Source of the DNA: Pelagibacter sp047722505
Lineage (GTDB): Bacteria > Pseudomonadota > Alphaproteobacteria > Pelagibacterales > Pelagibacteraceae
Assembly (NCBI RefSeq): GCF_047722505.1
Contig: NZ_CP159814.1
Location: 1,054,001 to 1,118,000, forward strand
Length of the DNA stretch: 64,000 bases
Reading direction: 5' to 3'
Made by a program: the position numbers and the translations under genes. Positions 59,089-64,000 of the stretch are shown one piece after another. The first letter of the stretch is position 1. Each line of letters begins with the position of its first letter. Under the pieces are notes generated by a model. The model was given only the letters and a program-made list of their open reading frames with translations. It searched no databases and was not told the DNA's origin.

Positions 59089-60546
59089 ATGAAATCTATT
59101 GTCATTGGTTCTGGATTTGGTGGTATAGCTGCAGCACTAAGGTTGAGAGCCAAAAATCATAAAGTAACTTTAATTGAAAAACACCCTGACTTAGGTGGAA
59201 GAGCAAGAGTGTTTAAAAAAAATGGTTTTACTTTTGATGCTGGACCGACTGTAATTACTGCACCATATCTAATTGAAGAGCTTTTCACTTTATTTAATAA
59301 AAAATCTCAAGATTACATAAAGCTAACTCCCTTGAAAACTTGGTATAGGTTTATTTATGAAGATGGAGGTATATTTGATTACTCTGGTGATGAAGATCAA
59401 ATGAAAAAACAAATTGAAGAAATAAACAAAGATGATGTTAAAGGTTATGAACAGCTTGTAAAATTCACAAAAAAAATATTTGATAAAGGCTTCACAGAAC
59501 TAGCTGATGTTCCCTTTGATAAACCTCTTGTGATGATGAAACAATTGCCCTCTTTATTAAAACTTAAAAGCTATAAATCAGTTTATTCATTAGTTTCTTC
59601 ATATATAAAAAATGAAAAATTAAGACGTATGCTAAGTATGCATCCTCTATTAGTTGGCGGAAACCCCTTTACAACAACATCAATATACGGATTAATTCTA
59701 TATCTCGAAAAAAAATGGGGCATACATTACTCAATGGGTGGAACTGGGAACATAATCAATGGCTTAGAAAAATTAATGATTGAACAAAAAATTGAATTAA
59801 TCAAAGGACATGAAGTAACAGAAATCATTTCAAATAATGGAAAAATTAGCGGAGTAAAATTAGATAATCAAAAAGAAATACTTTCAAATAACGTAGTATG
59901 TAATGCTGATCCTCCTGCTGTATATGAAAAACTTCTAAGCCAAAATAAAACAAACTCTCTATTTAAATGGAAACAAAATCGAATGCAGTATTCTATGGGT
60001 CTATTTGTTTACTATTTTGGAACAAAAAAAACATACCCAGATGTTGAGCATCACACAATCAAATTTGGTGATAAATATAAAGAACACCTGACTGATATTT
60101 TTGATAATAAAAAATTAAATGATGACATAAGCTATTACCTTCATAGACCATCAGCTACAGACAAATCAATGGCACCTGAAGGAAATGATTGCTTTTATGT
60201 TCTTGTGCCCGTCCCAAACAATCAATCCAAAATTGATTGGAAAATTGAAGGTGAAAAAATGAAGAATTTAGTAATAGATAAAATGGAAAAAGCATTACTT
60301 CCTAGTCTTAGAGAGAATATTATTGAAGATTTCTATTTAACGCCAGATTATTTTGAAAATGAATTGAATACTAAGTTTGGATCAGGTTTTTCGATCCAAC
60401 CTAAATTTACACAGTCTGCATATTTTAGGTTTCATAATAAATCAGAAATTTATGATGGTTTGTATTTTGTTGGGGCAGGAACACATCCTGGTGCGGGTGT
60501 TCCTGGGGTGCTATCCTCAGCAAAAGTTTTAGATAAAATTATATAA
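59089..60546 (+). CDS. crtI: Phytoene desaturase
   Basis: FAD enzyme that introduces double bases into phytoene to give lycopene. The dinucleotide fold VIGSGFGGIAAALRLRAK is at residues 4-21, followed by the GGRARVF and FDAGPT segments of the family, and the C-terminal signature FVGAGTHPGAGVPGVLSSAK ends the protein. It has 485 residues, normal for bacterial CrtI, which usually makes four desaturations. It is first of crtI-crtB-crtY-blh with 1-bp and 14-bp overlaps downstream. The upstream gap of 39 bp holds only weak promoter-like sequence. Confidence 0.95.
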   Translation: MKSIVIGSGFGGIAAALRLRAKNHKVTLIEKHPDLGGRARVFKKNGFTFDAGPTVITAPYLIEELFTLFNKKSQDYIKLTPLKTWYRFIYEDGGIFDYSGDEDQMKKQIEEINKDDVKGYEQLVKFTKKIFDKGFTELADVPFDKPLVMMKQLPSLLKLKSYKSVYSLVSSYIKNEKLRRMLSMHPLLVGGNPFTTTSIYGLILYLEKKWGIHYSMGGTGNIINGLEKLMIEQKIELIKGHEVTEIISNNGKISGVKLDNQKEILSNNVVCNADPPAVYEKLLSQNKTNSLFKWKQNRMQYSMGLFVYYFGTKKTYPDVEHHTIKFGDKYKEHLTDIFDNKKLNDDISYYLHRPSATDKSMAPEGNDCFYVLVPVPNNQSKIDWKIEGEKMKNLVIDKMEKALLPSLRENIIEDFYLTPDYFENELNTKFGSGFSIQPKFTQSAYFRFHNKSEIYDGLYFVGAGTHPGAGVPGVLSSAKVLDKII

Positions 60547-61397
60547 TGTCTAATAAAAACTACCTGTCTATTTACGCAAAGTCATTTAATTGGGCTGGTT
60601 TCTTTTTACCAGAAAAAACCTATCAAAAGTGTTCCTCTTTGTATGATTTTTGTAGAACTGTAGATAATATTGCAGATAACGATGAAGAATTAGAAGTTAA
60701 GAAAAAAAATCTATTGGTTTTTAAGAATGATTTTCTTAATAAAAACTATAATAATATAATAATTAAAGATATGTGGGATCTTATGGATCATCATTTAATT
60801 TCAATAAAAATTATTAAAGACTTATTTGATGGTGTTGAATCAGATTTAAGTAAAAAAGTTCAATTAAATAATAAAAAAGATTTGTTAATTTATTCTTACA
60901 GGGTTGCTGGTACAGTAGGCTTGATGATGGCAAAAATTTTAAATGTTAAAGGTAACAATGCAATGAAAGCTGCCATAGATTTAGGCATTGCAATGCAACT
61001 AACAAATATATCTAGGGATGTTATAGAAGACTCGAGGATTAATAGATTTTATATTAAGAATGATTTTGAGACAATAAGCGACACCTTAGCTTTAGCTGAT
61101 TTATTCTATAAAAGTTCTTTTATAGCAATAAAGGAAATACCCTTTAAGTTTAGATTTGCAATACTTGTAGCAAGAAGGGTTTACAAAAAAATAGGTGATA
61201 AAATTTTAAGAACAAAGAATATAGAGAATTATAATAAAGCAGGTAAGATTTATGTAAATAGTATTGCAAAAATTTATCAGACTATTCTTTCTATATTTGA
61301 CTTAGTAACACTTTTTTTAACAAAACAAAAAAGTGTTTATATGAATAATGAGCATTTTTTAATTAGTGAGGAAATAGATTTAAATGAAAGAATTTGA
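60546..61397 (+). CDS. crtB: Phytoene synthase
   Basis: Condenses two geranylgeranyl diphosphates to phytoene. It has 283 residues. The aspartate-rich motifs are FCRTVDNIADN (about residues 30-40) and ISRDVIEDSRINRFYI (near 155-170), which bind magnesium and the diphosphates. It begins on the last base of the crtI stop and overlaps crtY by 14 bp. No geranylgeranyl diphosphate synthase gene (crtE) is in the window, so the substrate must come from elsewhere. Confidence 0.93.
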   Translation: MSNKNYLSIYAKSFNWAGFFLPEKTYQKCSSLYDFCRTVDNIADNDEELEVKKKNLLVFKNDFLNKNYNNIIIKDMWDLMDHHLISIKIIKDLFDGVESDLSKKVQLNNKKDLLIYSYRVAGTVGLMMAKILNVKGNNAMKAAIDLGIAMQLTNISRDVIEDSRINRFYIKNDFETISDTLALADLFYKSSFIAIKEIPFKFRFAILVARRVYKKIGDKILRTKNIENYNKAGKIYVNSIAKIYQTILSIFDLVTLFLTKQKSVYMNNEHFLISEEIDLNERI

Positions 61398-62451
61398 CTA
61401 TATAATTATTGGTGGTGGTTGTGCTGGGCTATCTTTAGCATATGAATTAGAAACCTATAATAAACTTAAAGATAAAACATTAGCAATCATTGAGCCTAGA
61501 TTAGATTACAAAAGGGATAAGACTTGGTCTTTCTGGAAAACAACAAGCCATAATTTTGAAGATTGTGTAAAAAAAAGTTGGGATAATTTTTCTATAAATA
61601 TACCAAACAAAACTAAATTTTTAGAATGTAATAAACTACCTTATCAATCAATTGATAGTGGACTATTCTATAACAAAATAAACTCTACACTGAAGCAAAA
61701 TCATAATATCAAATTTTATAAAAATATTAATGAGGTAAACTTAAATAACTCCTTAATTTTTAATAGTGTTCCATCAATAGATTCTAAAAAAAACAAACTC
61801 TGGCAACACTTTAAAGGTATTGAGATTGAGACTACCAAAGATGTTTTTGATGAAAAGATCATGAATTTAATGGACTTTGATTGTCCACAACATGACAGTG
61901 TTCATTTCTTTTACACATTGCCTTATAGCAAAAATAAGGCTTTAGTTGAAACCACCTGGCTATCTAAAATGAATAATGATCTAGAAATGGATTATGATGA
62001 ACAATTAAAAGATTACATTGAAAATCATTTAAATATTAAAAATTACAAAATTAATTATAAAGAAAATGGTGCTGTACCACTATTTTATCCATCAAATATT
62101 AATGAAAAAAATAAAATAAATATTGGCACCGCAGGACATATGACTAGATTAAGTACTGGGTACACTTTTTTGAATATCCAAGACCACAGCAGATATTTAA
62201 GGGAAAATATTGATAATATTGATAAAATTAGAAGATATGAAATTAAAAAAAAATATCAATTTCTAGATAAAATATTTTTAAGAGTTTTAAGCAATAATGC
62301 TAAGCAAATGCCAAATATATTTTTCAAAATGTTTGATAACTCTCCTGAAACTGTAATTAAATTTCTATCTAATAAGAGTAATATTTTTCAAGATTTATTA
62401 ATAATTCTTAAAATGCCTAAATGGCTATTTATTAAAGCCCTTTTAAAATAA
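61384..62451 (+). CDS. crtY: Lycopene beta-cyclase
   Basis: FAD-dependent CrtY-type cyclase that closes both ends of lycopene to give beta-carotene. The nucleotide motif IIGGGCAGLSLAYEL is at residues 8-22, and DKTWSFWKTTSHN and YTLPYSKNKALVETTWL are characteristic cyclase blocks; GTAGHMTRLSTGYTF near residue 257 is the C-terminal FAD signature. It has 355 residues. It overlaps crtB by 14 bp and precedes blh by 1 bp. Confidence 0.92.
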   Translation: MKEFDYIIIGGGCAGLSLAYELETYNKLKDKTLAIIEPRLDYKRDKTWSFWKTTSHNFEDCVKKSWDNFSINIPNKTKFLECNKLPYQSIDSGLFYNKINSTLKQNHNIKFYKNINEVNLNNSLIFNSVPSIDSKKNKLWQHFKGIEIETTKDVFDEKIMNLMDFDCPQHDSVHFFYTLPYSKNKALVETTWLSKMNNDLEMDYDEQLKDYIENHLNIKNYKINYKENGAVPLFYPSNINEKNKINIGTAGHMTRLSTGYTFLNIQDHSRYLRENIDNIDKIRRYEIKKKYQFLDKIFLRVLSNNAKQMPNIFFKMFDNSPETVIKFLSNKSNIFQDLLIILKMPKWLFIKALLK

Positions 62452-62452
62452 A

Positions 62453-63388
62453 ATGTATAGCCTGATAAATAAAATTAATTTCTATCATTCAATTATTTTT
62501 TTTATTTTTTCATGTTTTATTGCCTTGATTGTTAATCAATTCGAAAACTTAATTATCTCTCCAATGATGTGTTTATTTCTTATTCTTTCAATTGGAATTT
62601 CACACGGTGCACTAGACAATCAAAAAGGTAAAAAGCTTAGCCAGCTATATAATATAAAAAAAATTTATTTTTTTTATATTATATATTCCCTTATTGGGAT
62701 TAGTATCATTATATTTTGGTTATTTTTTCCAACTGTGTCTCTTATTTTATTTTTAGTTGTTGCCTCATATCATTTTGGTAAAGAAGATACAGAATTTTTG
62801 ATAAATAATAAAAATGTATCAAATCTAATTCTTTACTTCTTAAAAGGGTCTCTAATAATCACTGCACCATTAATGTTTCACTTTATTGAAACAATTAATA
62901 TTTTTAAGTTACTTTTAATAGAAAATGAAAAGTTTTATTTATTCTTAAACTTTATTGAAGATAACAATATATTACTTTTTGCTTTATCTATTTCTTTGCT
63001 TTCTAGTATTTATTACTTTTTGAAAGATTTTAAAATTATAAATATTTTGATATTTTTAGATTTTTTTTCAATTATTGTTCTTAATTATTTTTTAACTCCA
63101 CTAATCGCCTTTACAATATACTTTTGTTTTCTTCATTCATTCCGACATTCAATTTCACTGATAACAATGCTTGATGAAAATAGTTTTAAAATTGGTGCTA
63201 TAACTTTTATAAAAAAAGCTATGCCTCTTACAGTTTTAACTGCTATTTTATATGTTTTAAGCTTATATTTTCTATCTAATTTCTATCAATTAAATGATGC
63301 AATATTAAAAGTTATATTTATTGGTTTGGCGTCTTTAACCTTTCCTCATATATTGCTTGAATATCTTTTAGAAAAAAATGAAAAATAA
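62453..63388 (+). CDS. blh: Beta-carotene 15,15'-dioxygenase, Brp/Blh family
   Basis: Membrane enzyme that splits beta-carotene into two retinals, the chromophore of proteorhodopsin. It has 311 residues, strongly hydrophobic with about eight helices. The iron-binding histidines sit in SHGALDNQKG (His51), SYHFGKEDTEF (His107), FLHSFRHSI and the late FPHILLEYL. It closes the crtI-crtB-crtY set, so the cluster encodes retinal synthesis from geranylgeranyl diphosphate. The rhodopsin gene itself is not in this window. Confidence 0.93.
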   Translation: MYSLINKINFYHSIIFFIFSCFIALIVNQFENLIISPMMCLFLILSIGISHGALDNQKGKKLSQLYNIKKIYFFYIIYSLIGISIIIFWLFFPTVSLILFLVVASYHFGKEDTEFLINNKNVSNLILYFLKGSLIITAPLMFHFIETINIFKLLLIENEKFYLFLNFIEDNNILLFALSISLLSSIYYFLKDFKIINILIFLDFFSIIVLNYFLTPLIAFTIYFCFLHSFRHSISLITMLDENSFKIGAITFIKKAMPLTVLTAILYVLSLYFLSNFYQLNDAILKVIFIGLASLTFPHILLEYLLEKNEK

Positions 63389-64000
63389 AGAAATTAAAGT
63401 ATTGTTATCTGCTCCAAGAGGTTTTTGTGCTGGGGTAGAGAGAGCAATAGAAATAGTTAAAAAAAGTATTAAAAAATATGGCGCACCTGTTTATGTGCGA
63501 CATGAAATAGTACACAATAAACATGTAGTGGATAGTCTTAAGGCAATAGGTGCAATTTTTGTTGAAGATTTAGACGAGATTAAAGATAAAACTAGGCCAG
63601 TAATTTTTTCTGCGCACGGTGTACCAAAATCAGTACCCCTAGAAGCTGATAGCTATAAAATGGAATATATAGATGCTACTTGTCCTCTTGTCTCAAAAGT
63701 ACATAGGGAGGCAGAAAATCTTCACAAAGCTGGTTATCATATTGTTCTTATAGGGCATAACAATCATCCAGAAGTTATTGGTACTATGGGTCAATTACCA
63801 GAAGATTCAATTGATTTAATTCAAGATGAGCATGATGTTGAATTATATGAATTAGATAATAACGAAAAAATTGCATATGTTACTCAAACAACTCTGTCTG
63901 TTGATGACACTAAAAATATAATTAAAGCTCTTAAAAAAAAATTCCCACAGATTAAAGAACCATTTAAAGAAGATATTTGCTATGCAACTACTAATCGTCA
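63378..64000 (+). CDS. ispH: 4-hydroxy-3-methylbut-2-enyl diphosphate reductase, 3' part outside the window
   Basis: Last enzyme of the non-mevalonate pathway, a 4Fe-4S protein giving IPP and DMAPP. From ATG 63378 the frame gives LLSAPRGFCAGVERAIEIV (first cluster Cys), YVRHEIVHNKHVV, FSAHGVP and DATCPLVSKVH (second Cys), all diagnostic; the frame is open to the last base, about 207 of the usual 310 residues. It overlaps blh by 11 bp, so a supply enzyme for isoprenoids is translated directly with the carotenoid cluster. Confidence 0.95.
   Translation, partial: MKNKEIKVLLSAPRGFCAGVERAIEIVKKSIKKYGAPVYVRHEIVHNKHVVDSLKAIGAIFVEDLDEIKDKTRPVIFSAHGVPKSVPLEADSYKMEYIDATCPLVSKVHREAENLHKAGYHIVLIGHNNHPEVIGTMGQLPEDSIDLIQDEHDVELYELDNNEKIAYVTQTTLSVDDTKNIIKALKKKFPQIKEPFKEDICYATTNR

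Noticed and set aside
1..64000. Mobile elements, prophage, CRISPR, restriction systems
   Set aside because: No transposase, integrase, repeat-spacer array or endonuclease partner found; CcrM is an orphan cell-cycle methylase.

Overview
The window looks like core chromosome of a SAR11-clade alphaproteobacterium (Candidatus Pelagibacter or a close relative). The basis is very AT-rich DNA (roughly 70% A+T by eye), Lys/Asn/Ile-rich proteins, almost no non-coding space, many overlapping genes, alphaproteobacterial arrangements (mutY / DUF721 / dsbA / smc; split ATP synthase with I-a-c-b'-b; ilvE next to a MarR-OmpR-kinase operon; CcrM methylase), and a crtI-crtB-crtY-blh retinal cluster. I saw no prophage, insertion sequence, CRISPR array or rRNA. 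The assignment rests on gene content and was not checked by a search.

Layout. 1-3.0 kb (minus): mraZ, ftsZ and the 5' part of rsmH, behind a promoter covered by three phased TGGGN boxes. 3.2-3.6 kb: RNase P RNA. 3.6-6.8 kb: AmpD-like amidase, then mlaA, mlaC and a glycosyltransferase. 6.8-11.2 kb (minus): yqeY, dnaG, rpoD, tRNA-Val(GAC), tRNA-Ile2(CAU). 11.3-15.7 kb: carAB. 15.7-21.7 kb: ATP-grasp ligase, a 380-bp gene-free gap, BASS transporter, a 2OG-oxygenase/ELM1-like pair, trxB and two small enzymes. 21.8-31.4 kb: Atm1-type exporter, aminotransferase, uvrB, pteridine reductase-like gene, folB, uvrC, pgsA, ilvE. 31.5-40.1 kb: MarR/response regulator/kinase, ubiK, lgt, midA, pgeF, prs, rplY, pth, ychF. 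40.1-42.6 kb (minus): cytochrome bc1 (petABC). 42.7-50.9 kb: trmL, hemF, greA, cca with tRNA-Gln, ispE, TPR protein, uracil-DNA glycosylase, rnhB and ccrM. 50.9-56.7 kb: FAD monooxygenase, mutY, DUF721/DciA, dsbA, smc. 56.7-59.0 kb: F0 ATP synthase. 59.1-64 kb: crtI, crtB, crtY, blh and the start of ispH.

How it fits together. Most genes are housekeeping: division, replication priming and transcription, carbamoyl phosphate synthesis, DNA repair (UvrB, UvrC, MutY, UDG), respiration (bc1, F0) and light use (lycopene cyclisation and beta-carotene cleavage to retinal, with ispH supplying isoprenoid precursor). The less ordinary signals are a possible methylation/cell-cycle link (GANTC sites inside both the ccrM and the mraZ-ftsZ promoters), an SMC with no hinge that I can recognise, a tRNA-Val with an abnormal T-loop and D-loop, a family-4-like uracil-DNA glycosylase with one cysteine in the whole protein, a DnaG lacking three of its four zinc ligands, and a CCA-adding enzyme gene starting 3 nt after a tRNA.
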